Assembly (NCBI GenBank): GCA_002329325.1
Contig: DCTX01000088.1
Span: forward strand, 49,272-69,671
Length of the DNA stretch: 20,400 nt
Direction of reading: 5' to 3'
Origin: Anaerolineales bacterium UBA1429
GTDB taxonomy: Bacteria; Chloroflexota; Anaerolineae; UBA1429
The notes beneath the pieces are model-generated. The model worked only from the letters and a program-made list of their open reading frames with translations. It made no database searches and was not told where the DNA came from. Every line of letters starts with the position of its first letter. Within the stretch, counting starts at the first letter, position 1. Both the position numbers and the translations under genes were made by a program. Shown piece by piece: positions 5,222 to 13,684 of the stretch.

Positions 5222-6781
5222 ATGACCGCCACCGGCAAGACTCTCGACTACTCCACCCTGGGCAACTGGCTGTGGGAGGCCGCTTGCGCCATCCGCGGAC
5301 CGATTGACGCCCCACGCTACAAGAACTACATCCTGCCCCTGGTCTTTATCAAGCGACTCTCGGACGTATTTGACGACGAGATGGCCCGCGTGGCCCGAGA
5401 CCTGGGCGATGCCCAGGCGGCGGTAGAAGTGGTAGAGAGCGACCACAACATGGTGCGCTTTTACGTGCCGCCCGAGGCCCGGTGGGCGAGCATTCGGCGC
5501 CAGGCCACTGACCTGGGCGAATACCTAACCGATGCGGTGCGTGCCGTGGGGCGCGCCAATGCCGACAAGCTCGCCGGTGTGCTGGAACGGGTAGACTATA
5601 ACGAGACGGCGGCGGGCCAGCGTATCATAGATGACGCCCGGCTGGCCAGCCTGGTCCAGGTTCTCAGCCGCCAACGCCTGGGCCTGGAGGATGTCGAGCC
5701 CGATATCCTGGGGCGCGCCTATGAGTATCTGCTGGGCAAGTTCGCCGAGGGGTCTGGCCAGAGCGCAGGCGAGTTCTACACCCCCCGTGCCGTTGGCGTC
5801 CTGATGGCCCACATCCTGGCGCCGGAGCCCGGCATGTCGGTATACGACCCCTGCTGTGGTTCGGGCGGCTTGCTCATCAAGTGCCATCTACGCTTGCTAG
5901 AGACCCACGGAGTCCGTAGGAATGGAGGAACGGCCCTGCCTAGCCAATTGGCCAAGCTGAGGCTGTGCGGCCAGGAGGTCCAGCCTGACACCTATAGCCT
6001 GGCCCGCATGAATACCCTCATCCATGACTTACAGGCGGACATTCGCCTGGGAGACACCATGGCGCGCCCCGCCTTTCTCCGCGATGATGGCGGCCTGCGC
6101 GCCTTTGACCTGGTGACCGCCAACCCGATGTGGAACCAGACCATTCCCGTCAGCACCTATGAGAATGACCCCTTCAACCGGTTTGGCGATGGCATCCCAC
6201 CTGCCTCTAGCGCCGACTGGGGCTGGGTGCAGCACATGTACACCAGCCTGCGCGATGGGGGGCGCATGGCGGTAGTGCTGGACACGGGTGCGGTCAGTCG
6301 TGGCAGTGGCAACCAGGGCCGTAACCGCGAGCGCGATATCCGCAAGGCCTATGTCGAGGCCGACCGGGTGGAGGCCGTCATCCTGCTGCCAGAGAACCTC
6401 TTCGTGAATACCACGGCCCCCGGCATCGTGATGGTGCTGAACAAGCGCAAGCGCCATCCAGGCGAGATTCTGTTGGTCAACGCATCCCAGCTATTCGTCA
6501 AGGGCCGCCCCAAGAACGAGCTCCAGGATGAGCACATCGCCCAGGTGCATGCCCTCTATGCCGAGTGGCGCGCGGAGGAAGGGCTCAGCGCCGTCATCAC
6601 CACCGAAGAAGCGGCTCGCAACGACTACAACTTGAGCCCCTCACGCTATGTGGCTCAGAACGGCGGCGAGGAGGCGATGCCGCTGGAGGATGCCGTGGTG
6701 CTCTGGCAGGAGGCGGAGGAGGAGCGCGCCGCCGCAGACGAGGCCCTGCTGAAGGTGCTGCGTGAGCTGGGGCTTGACTAG
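5222..6781 (+). CDS. hsdM: Type I restriction-modification methyltransferase subunit
   Basis: A 519-residue HsdM. With HsdS it methylates adenine N6 at the target site, and the same complex with HsdR restricts unmethylated DNA. Residues about 8-55 form the N-terminal HsdM helical domain (LGNWLWEAACAIRGPIDAPRYKNYILPLVFIKRLSDVFDDEM). Motif I YDPCCGSGGLL, which binds S-adenosylmethionine, is near 207-217. The catalytic motif IV near 301 reads ANPMWNQ instead of NPPF. The stretches SADWGWVQHM, GAVSRGSGNQG, LPENLFVNTTAPG and EEAARNDYNLSPSRYV follow. As I recall, NPMW is normal for this HsdM branch. The ATG at 5222 is preceded by AAGGAG 11 bases upstream. An earlier in-frame ATG (5165) has no ribosome site. 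The gene ends in TAG. Confidence 0.93.
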   Translation: MTATGKTLDYSTLGNWLWEAACAIRGPIDAPRYKNYILPLVFIKRLSDVFDDEMARVARDLGDAQAAVEVVESDHNMVRFYVPPEARWASIRRQATDLGEYLTDAVRAVGRANADKLAGVLERVDYNETAAGQRIIDDARLASLVQVLSRQRLGLEDVEPDILGRAYEYLLGKFAEGSGQSAGEFYTPRAVGVLMAHILAPEPGMSVYDPCCGSGGLLIKCHLRLLETHGVRRNGGTALPSQLAKLRLCGQEVQPDTYSLARMNTLIHDLQADIRLGDTMARPAFLRDDGGLRAFDLVTANPMWNQTIPVSTYENDPFNRFGDGIPPASSADWGWVQHMYTSLRDGGRMAVVLDTGAVSRGSGNQGRNRERDIRKAYVEADRVEAVILLPENLFVNTTAPGIVMVLNKRKRHPGEILLVNASQLFVKGRPKNELQDEHIAQVHALYAEWRAEEGLSAVITTEEAARNDYNLSPSRYVAQNGGEEAMPLEDAVVLWQEAEEERAAADEALLKVLRELGLD

Positions 6782-6795
6782 CGTGCAGGTCTCCT

Positions 6796-6857
6796 CTTAT
6801 TATCAATTTCGGTCACAGACGATAATAAGCTGCGCAGTCATTAGCGTATGCGCTAAT
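6796..6857. promoter_or_regulatory. Two inverted repeats upstream of fic (candidate operators)
   Basis: CTTATTATC (6796-6804) is the reverse complement of GATAATAAG (6821-6829), with a 16-bp spacer. Further on, ATTAGCG (6840-6846) and CGCTAAT (6851-6857) form a 7-bp palindrome around TATG. Both lie in the 101-bp gap between the hsdM stop and the fic start. Two dyads at this spot suggest that fic has its own regulated promoter. The winged-helix C-terminus of the Fic protein is a candidate binder. GATAAT at 6821-6826 could double as a -10 element. Confidence 0.5.
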
Positions 6858-6882
6858 AGCTGGGGCCCACGCGGAGGCAGGA

Positions 6883-8025
6883 ATGAATGCGGAAGCGTTT
6901 CGGAACAGTCCATCTGGACGGATGCTTCATGCTCAGAGTGGGTATTGGGCCTTTGTGCCGAATCCGCTACCGCCATCCCTGGACTGGAGCAGCAGTCTTG
7001 TGCGGGCGCTTTCCGAGGCAGACCGTGCCTTGGGCGAACTGGCTGGGCTGGGTAGGTCACTGCCGAGCCCCTATCTCTTTATCATGCCGTTTGTGCGGCG
7101 AGAGGCTGTTCTGTCCTCACGTATCGAGGGCACACGCGCCTCTCTGCCGGATGTGTTGAGCTACGAGGCCACTCAGCTGCCTCTGTTCGAGGACGCAACG
7201 GATGTCCGAGAAGTGCATAACTATGTTCGGGCGCTAGAGTACGGCCTCGCCAGGCTGAGAGAACTGCCTCTCAGCCTGCGCCTTATCCGCGAGATACATG
7301 CGCGCCTGTTGGAGGGGGTGCGTGGTCAGGAGCGGACCCCGGGAGAGTTTCGGACCAGCCAGAACTGGATAGGTGCCCCCCTGCTAACCGATGCGCCCTT
7401 TGTGCCGCCGCCAGCGGCAGAGATGCGCGAATGCATGAGCGCGCTAGAGGCCTTTCTCTACGCCGAGTCGGACCTTCCGCCCCTGGTGAGGGTAGGGATG
7501 ATTCACTACCAGTTCGAAGCCATTCATCCGTTTCTGGATGGTAACGGGCGCATCGGTCGCTTGCTCATCACCCTGCTCTTGTGCGCGTGGGGTCTTTTGC
7601 CAAGCCCTTTACTCTATCTGAGCGCCTATTTTGAGGCGCGCAGGACAACTTACTATGACATGCTGATGCTCGTAAGCCAGCGGGGCGCTTGGCGTGAGTG
7701 GTTGACCTTCTTTCTGGATGGCGTCGCCGAGCAGGCAAGCGACGCCGTAGCCCGCGCAAGGCGCCTGCTGGACCTGCGCGAGGCCTACCGCGCCCAACTG
7801 CAGGAAGAACAGCGGGCCTCGGCCAGGTTGCTGCAAGCTCTCGATATCCTTTTTGGTCGGCCCGTGTTGACCGTGAGTACTATGATGGAGTCGCTGTCGG
7901 TATACTTTTCAACGGCGCAGCGCTACATAGATAGGCTTGCAGAGGCTGGCTTTGTGCGAGAAGTGACGGGCCGCGAGAGGAACCGCCTGTACGCGGCCGA
8001 TGGCATTCTGACGATTCTGGAGTGA
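6883..8025 (+). CDS. Fic-domain AMP-transferase with N-terminal inhibitory motif and winged helix
   Basis: A 380-residue Fic protein. Fic enzymes transfer AMP (or another nucleotide part) to hydroxyl side chains of target proteins. The active-site loop HPFLDGNGRIGR is complete at 215-226. SSRIEG at 78-83 fits the inhibitory motif (S/T)xxxE(G/N). Because it precedes the Fic core, the enzyme is of the self-inhibited class II type. The C-terminus (about 325-380, VSTMMESLSVYFSTAQRYIDRLAEAGFVREVTGRERNRLYAA) is a winged helix-turn-helix. ATG 6883 follows GGAGG by eight bases. It lies between hsdM and hsdS on the same strand, a position in which Fic genes are known in other type I systems. Its target is unknown. 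Confidence 0.92.
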   Translation: MNAEAFRNSPSGRMLHAQSGYWAFVPNPLPPSLDWSSSLVRALSEADRALGELAGLGRSLPSPYLFIMPFVRREAVLSSRIEGTRASLPDVLSYEATQLPLFEDATDVREVHNYVRALEYGLARLRELPLSLRLIREIHARLLEGVRGQERTPGEFRTSQNWIGAPLLTDAPFVPPPAAEMRECMSALEAFLYAESDLPPLVRVGMIHYQFEAIHPFLDGNGRIGRLLITLLLCAWGLLPSPLLYLSAYFEARRTTYYDMLMLVSQRGAWREWLTFFLDGVAEQASDAVARARRLLDLREAYRAQLQEEQRASARLLQALDILFGRPVLTVSTMMESLSVYFSTAQRYIDRLAEAGFVREVTGRERNRLYAADGILTILE

Positions 8026-8043
8026 CCGGAGTTGTGGCCTTGA

Positions 8044-8069
8044 CGCGCCCCGTTTGCGGGGCTTGGCGC
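8044..8069 (+). other. Hairpin after fic, at the RAYT relic's 5' flank
   Basis: GCCCCG (8047-8052) pairs with CGGGGC (8057-8062) around TTTG, and outer GCGCC/GGCGC words (8045-8049/8065-8069) offer an alternative fold. No U tract follows, so it is a weak terminator candidate for fic. It could equally be a leftover REP-like palindrome of the kind served by RAYT transposases. Confidence 0.35.
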
Positions 8070-8101
8070 ACGTAGGGGAGAGCCGAGTAGGAGGTCCTTC
8101 C

Positions 8102-8469
8102 ATGCGCTACGACCCGGAGCGGCACCACCGGCGTTCCGTGCGCCTCAAGGGGCGCGACTGGGCCCGACCAGGGGCCTGCCTCGTCACCATGGTCGCGCTG
8201 GACCGCGCCTGCCTCTTGGCGATACTGTGGGTGCCGCCATGCGCCTGAGTGCCTGGGGCGGAATCGCCCGCGCCTGCTGGCTGGAGATTCCCCCGCATTT
8301 CCCCCTTGCCCGGCTGGATGCCTCTTTCATCATGCCGAACCACCTTCACAGGGTGCCCCTGATTGGCGAGGCGGTTGTTGGGGCGGCCCATGGGATGACC
8401 CAACAACCGCCCCAACCCGGAACCGCAAGTAGTATGGCAACCCTCATCACGGAGCAAGAGACGCCATGA
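8102..8469 (+). pseudogene. RAYT / IS200-like (Y1) transposase relic
   Basis: The frame from ATG 8102 begins MRYDPERHHRRSVRLKGRDWARPGACLVT, the characteristic start of REP-associated tyrosine transposases. It then shifts near 8215-8222 and stops. The next frame continues the same protein from about 8222 with DTVGAAMRLSAWGGIA, WLEIPPHFPLARLDASFIMPNHLHRV. This includes the PNHxH metal-binding motif of HUH enzymes. After about 8365 similarity ends, and the catalytic-Tyr region is missing. At least one frameshift and a 3' deletion make it inactive. It occupies the gap between fic and hsdS, and its last in-frame codons overlap the hsdS start. Confidence 0.8.
8370..8411. repeat. 13-bp perfect inverted repeat upstream of hsdS
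   Basis: GGCGGTTGTTGGG (8370-8382) is the exact reverse complement of 8399-8411, separated by 16 bp. It lies 55 bp before the hsdS start, at the point where similarity to RAYT proteins ends. It could be a transposon end, an attenuating stem ahead of hsdS, or a binding site. No T tract follows. Confidence 0.55.
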
Positions 8470-9809
8470 CCGACGACTATCGCGAGACCGAGCTGGGCCC
8501 CCTGCCAGCGGAGTGGCAGGTCGTGCCTCTTGCGACACTGGAGCGCGCTGGGCTTCTTCTCCTGCAGAATGGCTTCGCGTGCGGCGAGCACAATCAAGAC
8601 GGCAAGGGGATTCCTCACATCAGGCCATTCAACATCTCGGACTCTGGAGCGCCCCTGCTATCATCAGTGAAGTACGTCGAGCCTGCTGACCTGACTAGAG
8701 TGCCGAGGATAGAGCCGGGCGACGTTGTCTTCAACAACACGAACAGCCAGGAACTTGTGGGCAAGACAACATACTGGCGCACCGAAGGCGTGTTCACACT
8801 GTCCAATCACATGACTATATTGAGGGTGCTGGATACCGAAGCGATAGACTCACTTTATCTGGCCTCTCTGTTGCACTCCTATTGGCTGATAGGGCACTTC
8901 AGCAGAATCTGCAGGCGGTATGTGAATCAGGCGTCCGTAACGCTATCCCGCCTTAGGGACGTATCCATCCCTCTCCCCCCCCTCCCCGAGCAGCGGGCCA
9001 TCGCCCGCGTGCTGGACACAGCCCGGCGCGCCATAGAAGCCAGCGAGGGAGCCCTGGCGGCGCTGCGCGAGCTCAAGCGCAGCCTGATGCAGCACCTGTT
9101 CACCTACGGGCCCGTGCCCATCCACGAGGCCGAGCGCGTCCTCCTCAAGGAGACGGGGATAGGCCCCGTGCCGCAGGCGTGGAACGTCGTGCCGCTGGGG
9201 GAGGTGGTGACGTTTTCGCGCAAGCCCCGAGGTCTGGAGCTCTCGCAGACGATGCAGATACCCTTCATTGCCATGAAGGATATCCCAGAAGGTGATGGAA
9301 CAGCGTGTTCTTGGTCAATGATGAGATTGGACGACATTAGGAGTGGAGGCTACTTTGAGAAGGGAGACATCTTGCTCGCCAAAATCACTCCCTCCTTTGA
9401 GAACGGCAAGCAAGGACTAACCGACAGTCTTCCAGCCGGTTTCGGATACGCTACTACCGAGGTTTTCGCCTTTCGTCCCCAAAAGGCTAAAGCCGTCACG
9501 TGCTATGTGTTCCCCTACCTACGCCAGCCACCTATCCGCCACGCGGTTGCCGGCAAGATGGAGGGAACCACGGGACGACAAAGAGTTCCGCGACATGTGC
9601 TCGAGAACCTTCCCATCCCCCTCCCCCCGCTTCCCGAGCAGCACACCATCGCCGGGGCCCTGGGCGCCGTAGATGACGCCATCGCCGCCGAGGAGGGCCG
9701 CAAGCAGGCCCTGGAGAAGCTCTTTCAGTCGCTCTTGCACAACCTGATGACGGGCCGCGTGCGGGCGGCGCTGGACAGAGAGCCCGCCGAGGAGGTGCAT
9801 CGTGGGTGA
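8466..9809 (+). CDS. hsdS: Type I restriction-modification specificity subunit
   Basis: A 447-residue HsdS with two target-recognition domains, which set the bipartite DNA target for HsdM and HsdR. Each half starts with the same type of motif: ELGPLPAEWQVVPLATL (9-25) and GIGPVPQAWNVVPLGEV (about 232-248). Each ends with a conserved helix segment: SIPLPPLPEQRAIARVLDTARRAIEASEGALAALRELKRSLMQHL, and NLPIPLPPLPEQHTIAGALGAVDDAIAAEEGRKQALEKLFQSLLHNLMTGRVR. The recognition domains themselves differ. A run of eight C at 8975-8982 lies in the first LPPLPEQ segment. ATG 8466 has GGAG upstream, and the last 8 bp overlap the ankyrin gene. The recognised DNA sequence cannot be predicted here. Confidence 0.93.
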   Translation: MTDDYRETELGPLPAEWQVVPLATLERAGLLLLQNGFACGEHNQDGKGIPHIRPFNISDSGAPLLSSVKYVEPADLTRVPRIEPGDVVFNNTNSQELVGKTTYWRTEGVFTLSNHMTILRVLDTEAIDSLYLASLLHSYWLIGHFSRICRRYVNQASVTLSRLRDVSIPLPPLPEQRAIARVLDTARRAIEASEGALAALRELKRSLMQHLFTYGPVPIHEAERVLLKETGIGPVPQAWNVVPLGEVVTFSRKPRGLELSQTMQIPFIAMKDIPEGDGTACSWSMMRLDDIRSGGYFEKGDILLAKITPSFENGKQGLTDSLPAGFGYATTEVFAFRPQKAKAVTCYVFPYLRQPPIRHAVAGKMEGTTGRQRVPRHVLENLPIPLPPLPEQHTIAGALGAVDDAIAAEEGRKQALEKLFQSLLHNLMTGRVRAALDREPAEEVHRG

Positions 9810-10737
9810 TGGTCCGGGTTCCTGCGCACAGGACAGCCATTCAGCGCTTTTCAACGCAGCAGAAGAGGGCGATATAGAGGCCCTCTATGTGCACCTGTCC
9901 ACAGGTCGGTCGAACCCTGTTGCCAGGGAGACTGGCTACAGGGGTTGGACAGCGCTACACATGGCCGCTTCTGAGGGACGGCTAGAGGTTGTGCAGGCAC
10001 TCATCGCCTATGGCGTGAACCCTGACATCCGGAGCGGCGTGCTTCAGCGAGACGGGGACTGGTTGTCCTGGGACTGTGGCGAGACCCCTCTTATGATTGC
10101 CAGCCGTCGGGGACACGAGGCGGTGGTCCGCGCGTTATTGGCGGCTGGCTCAGACGTGCAGGCAGAAGATGCATACGGTGGAACCGCGCTGCACTCTTCG
10201 GTGCTAAGTGATTCTTGCGGCATTGTCACGTTGCTCCTGGAGAGAGGAGCATCAACTGAGGCCATCTCCTACTACCGGTACTTTGATGAGGACCTGGGAT
10301 GGCACTCTGCGCTGACGCCGCTGCATCTGGTAGCCAAGTATGGGGCCGTCGAGGCCATGCGCTGCCTGCTGGAACATGGCGCCCAGGTTGACAGCCACTA
10401 CACCTGCTTCCGAACCCCACTATTCCATGCCGCAGCCAAAGGCCGGGTGGAAGCTGTCGGCTTACTCCTCAACCACCATGCCAATCCGAACTACCGAGAA
10501 CTCACCTACGCGGGTCACTACATGCGTGACTGGTGTCCACTGCACTATGCTACAAGAAACGGGCATATCCAAGTCGTCGAACTTCTATTGAAGAGCGGTG
10601 CGAAACCCAATCCCACCGACTCGACAACGGGAGAGACGCCGCTGCGGATTGCCAGAGACCAGGTTCGCTATTTTGGGAGCACAGTGCATAAGGAGATTGT
10701 CGACATTCTTCGGCGAGCTACTGACGAAGTCAGATGA
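9802..10737 (+). CDS. Ankyrin-repeat protein inside the restriction operon
   Basis: A 311-residue protein made almost entirely of ankyrin repeats, with six clear repeats and partial capping repeats. Typical cores are GWTALHMAASEGRLEVVQALIAYGVNPD, GETPLMIASRRGHEAVVRALLAAGSDV, LTPLHLVAKYGAVEAMRCLLEHGAQVD, RTPLFHAAAKGRVEAVGLLLNHHANPN and CPLHYATRNGHIQVVELLLKSGAKPN. Longer inserts separate some repeats. There is no signal peptide or membrane segment, so it is cytosolic. Ankyrin repeats bind proteins. GTG 9802 follows GGAGG by seven bases and overlaps the hsdS stop by 8 bp, so the two are probably translationally coupled. hsdR follows 43 bp later. I infer a partner or regulator of the restriction complex or of Fic, without direct evidence. 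Confidence 0.9.
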   Translation: MGDGPGSCAQDSHSALFNAAEEGDIEALYVHLSTGRSNPVARETGYRGWTALHMAASEGRLEVVQALIAYGVNPDIRSGVLQRDGDWLSWDCGETPLMIASRRGHEAVVRALLAAGSDVQAEDAYGGTALHSSVLSDSCGIVTLLLERGASTEAISYYRYFDEDLGWHSALTPLHLVAKYGAVEAMRCLLEHGAQVDSHYTCFRTPLFHAAAKGRVEAVGLLLNHHANPNYRELTYAGHYMRDWCPLHYATRNGHIQVVELLLKSGAKPNPTDSTTGETPLRIARDQVRYFGSTVHKEIVDILRRATDEVR

Positions 10738-10780
10738 TTGGTGGTACCAAGTAGCGTCGTTGTATCGAGGAGGAGTGAGC

Positions 10781-13684
10781 ATGCCTCGCATCAGTGAATC
10801 CAGTGCTGTCCAAGAGCCGTTGCTGCGCTATGCGGTCGAGGCGGGCTGGACGCGGCTGGAGCCCTATGACGCCGTCGCCTTGCGCCACGGCGAGGGCGGG
10901 CTGCTCTTGCACGACGTGTTCGTCTCGCAGGTGCAGCGCCTCAACCCCGGCCTGGTAGACCACGCCCGCGCCGAGGAGCTGGCCCGCCGGCTGGCCGCCG
11001 TGCCGCCCACCATCGAGGGCAACCTGCAGGCCTGGGAGTATCTGCGGGGCTTGCGCACCGTCTACCTGCCCGAGGAGCGCCGCGAGCGCAATGTCCGCCT
11101 GCTGGACCCGGCCAATGTGGGCGCCAACCGGTTCCACGTCACCGAGGAACTGACCTACGACAACGGCGCCCACCGCATCCGCCCCGACGTGGCCTTTTTC
11201 GTCAACGGCGTGCCCGTGCTGGTGGTGGAGGCCAAGGCGCCCACCCTGGAGAACGCTCTGGACGTTGCCATGGGCCAACTGGTCCGCTACCACCGCCAGG
11301 GCCCCGAGCTGCTGGCCCTGCTCCAGTTGCAGGCCCTGACCAACCTGCAGGCCTTTCGCTACGGCGCCACCTGGGTGCACTCGCTCAAGTTCATGTTCGA
11401 TTGGCACGCCGACCTGGCCGCCGAGATGGCAGGCCCCGCCGACTATGAGACGCGGGTCAAGCATTTCGTCAGCCCCAGCCGGGTACTGCGCGTGCTCACC
11501 GAGTTCATCCTGTTCACCCGCAAGGACGATGAGCTCGCCAAAGTCGTGCTGCGGCCCCACCAGATGCGGGCGGTGGAGCGGGTGCTGGGGCGGGCCCGCG
11601 AGCGCAAGCGACAGCGGGGCCTGGTGTGGCATACCCAGGGCTCTGGCAAGACTTACACCATGATGGTCGCCGCCCAGCGCCTTCTGGCGGACCCCAGCCT
11701 GGGCAACCCCACCATCCTGATGCTGGTGGACCGCAACGAGCTAGAGGCCCAGCTCTTTGGCGTCTTGGAGGCCGCCGGTTTCGGGCAGGTGGCCGTGGCG
11801 GGCAGCAAGGCCCACCTGCGGGAGCTGCTGCGGAGCGACCAGCGGGGCCTCATCGTCTCGATGATTCACAAGTTCGATGACATCCCCGCCAACATCAACA
11901 CCCGGCGCAACATCTTTGTCCTGGTGGACGAGGCCCACCGCACCACCGGCGGCGACCTGGGCAACTATCTCATGGGGGCCCTGCCCAACGCCACCTATAT
12001 CGGCTTCACCGGCACCCCCATTGACCGCACCAGCTACGGCCAGGGCACCTTCAAGGTGTTTGGCCGAGATGACGAGCAGGGTTACCTGGACAAGTACTCG
12101 ATAGCCGAATCCATCCGCGATGGCACCACTGTGCCGCTGCACTACCAGCTCGCGCCCAGCGACATGCGCGTGGACCGCGAGACGCTGGACCGCGAGTTCC
12201 TGGCGCTGGTGGATGCCGAGGGCATGAGCGACGCCGACCAGTTGAACAAGGTGCTGGACCGGGCCGTGACCCTCACCAACATGCTCAAGAACCGCGAGCG
12301 AGTGGAACGGGTGGCGGCTCACATCGCCCGGCATTTCACCACCACGGTGCAGCCCATGGGCTACAAGGCCTTTGTGGTGGCGGTGGACCGAGAGGCCTGT
12401 GCCCTCTACAAGGAAGCCCTGGACCGGCACCTGCCGCCTGAGCAGTCGGTGGTGGTGTACAGCGCCGCCCACAACGACCCGCCCCTGCTGGCGCGCTACC
12501 ATCTGGCGCCGCAGGCGGAAAAAGCCGTGCGCAAGGCCTACATCCGGCCCGACCAGGAGCCCAGCATCCTCATCGTCACCGACAAGCTGCTCACCGGGTT
12601 CGATGCCCCTATCCTCTACTGCATGTACCTGGACAAGCCCATGCGCGACCATGTGCTACTGCAGGCCATCGCCCGGGTCAACCGCCCCTATGAGGACGCC
12701 GAACGCCGCAAGTCAGCGGGTCTCATCTATGATTTCGTCGGCATCTTTGAGAACCTGGAGAAGGCCCTGGCCTTTGACTCACGCGATGTCGAGGGAGTGG
12801 TCGAGGGGCTGGACGTTCTCCAGGGGCGATTCATTGAGCTAATGGACCGGGGCCGCGCCGAGTATCTGACCGTGTGGGCGCGCTTGCGAGGCGACAAGGC
12901 CGCCGAAGCCGCTCTGGAACACTTTCGTGACGAGGAACCCCGCGCCGAGTTCTTGCGCTTCTATCGGGAGCTGGAGGGCGTCTACGAGATACTCTCGCCC
13001 GACCCCTTTCTGCGGCCCCACCTGGAGGCCTACGAGGAGCTGACGCAGCTCTTTCGGTTGGTGCGCGCCGCCTATGCCCCCAGCACGCCGGTAGACCGCG
13101 AGTTCCTGCGCAAGACGGCCCGCCTGGTCCAGGAGCACACCCGCGCCACCGGCATCGTGGACCCGAGTAGCCTCACCAAGCTGGACGGCGAGACCCTGGA
13201 GAGCCTGGCTGCCGATAGCACCTCAGACACGGTCAAGGTGTTCAACTTGGTCAAGGCCATCGCCGAGCTGGTGCGCCGCCAGGGTACCGAGGCGCCCTTC
13301 CTCATTCCCATCGGCGAGCGGGCCGAGGCCATCGCCCGGCGTTTTGAGAAACGGCTGCTCTCGGCCCAGGAGGCGGTAGAGGAGCTAGAACGCCTCGTGG
13401 GTGAGTACCAGCAGGCCTACCGGCGTCGCCAGGAGAGCGACCTCTCGCGAGAGGGGTTCGGCGTCTACTGGCTCCTTCAGAGCGAGGAGCTGCCCGAGGC
13501 CGAGCAGGTAGCCCAGGATGTCGAGCCCGCCTTCCAGGAATACCCCCACTGGGCCCGCGACAGCCGCCAGGAGCAAGAGGTGCGTCTGAGGCTCTACAAG
13601 GCTCTCATGAACACGTCCGCAAGGCCCCGGATGACCGATGTCGTCAATCGCATTCTGGATGTGCTGCGAAGGGCCATCGGATGA
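10781..13684 (+). CDS. hsdR: Type I restriction endonuclease/translocase subunit
   Basis: A 967-residue HsdR, normal length for the family. It translocates DNA using ATP and cuts far from the unmethylated recognition site. The PD-(D/E)XK nuclease core is IRPDVAFFVNGVPVLVVEAKAP (D136, E150, K152). The superfamily 2 helicase motor has Walker A HTQGSGKTYTM (about 283-293), the DEAH box LVDEAHRT (about 380-387) and GFTGTPIDRTSYG (about 407). A second RecA lobe follows with LTGFDAPIL and LQAIARVNRPY. The helical C-terminal part binds the methylase core. ATG 10781 follows AGGAGGAG closely. Longer in-frame starts would overlap the ankyrin gene. Its last 4 bp (ATGA) overlap the next gene. Confidence 0.95.
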   Translation: MPRISESSAVQEPLLRYAVEAGWTRLEPYDAVALRHGEGGLLLHDVFVSQVQRLNPGLVDHARAEELARRLAAVPPTIEGNLQAWEYLRGLRTVYLPEERRERNVRLLDPANVGANRFHVTEELTYDNGAHRIRPDVAFFVNGVPVLVVEAKAPTLENALDVAMGQLVRYHRQGPELLALLQLQALTNLQAFRYGATWVHSLKFMFDWHADLAAEMAGPADYETRVKHFVSPSRVLRVLTEFILFTRKDDELAKVVLRPHQMRAVERVLGRARERKRQRGLVWHTQGSGKTYTMMVAAQRLLADPSLGNPTILMLVDRNELEAQLFGVLEAAGFGQVAVAGSKAHLRELLRSDQRGLIVSMIHKFDDIPANINTRRNIFVLVDEAHRTTGGDLGNYLMGALPNATYIGFTGTPIDRTSYGQGTFKVFGRDDEQGYLDKYSIAESIRDGTTVPLHYQLAPSDMRVDRETLDREFLALVDAEGMSDADQLNKVLDRAVTLTNMLKNRERVERVAAHIARHFTTTVQPMGYKAFVVAVDREACALYKEALDRHLPPEQSVVVYSAAHNDPPLLARYHLAPQAEKAVRKAYIRPDQEPSILIVTDKLLTGFDAPILYCMYLDKPMRDHVLLQAIARVNRPYEDAERRKSAGLIYDFVGIFENLEKALAFDSRDVEGVVEGLDVLQGRFIELMDRGRAEYLTVWARLRGDKAAEAALEHFRDEEPRAEFLRFYRELEGVYEILSPDPFLRPHLEAYEELTQLFRLVRAAYAPSTPVDREFLRKTARLVQEHTRATGIVDPSSLTKLDGETLESLAADSTSDTVKVFNLVKAIAELVRRQGTEAPFLIPIGERAEAIARRFEKRLLSAQEAVEELERLVGEYQQAYRRRQESDLSREGFGVYWLLQSEELPEAEQVAQDVEPAFQEYPHWARDSRQEQEVRLRLYKALMNTSARPRMTDVVNRILDVLRRAIG

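Noticed and set aside
2394..6781. General reassignment of TAG as a sense codon
   Set aside because: hsdM ends properly at TAG (6779-6781) and other genes in the window also end at TAG, so TAG acts as stop. Only local readthrough or mutation remains possible.
10730..12652. Two long antisense frames of about 300 codons opposite hsdR
   Set aside because: They are shadows of a very GC-rich gene with strong third-position bias. The hsdR frame carries all motifs.
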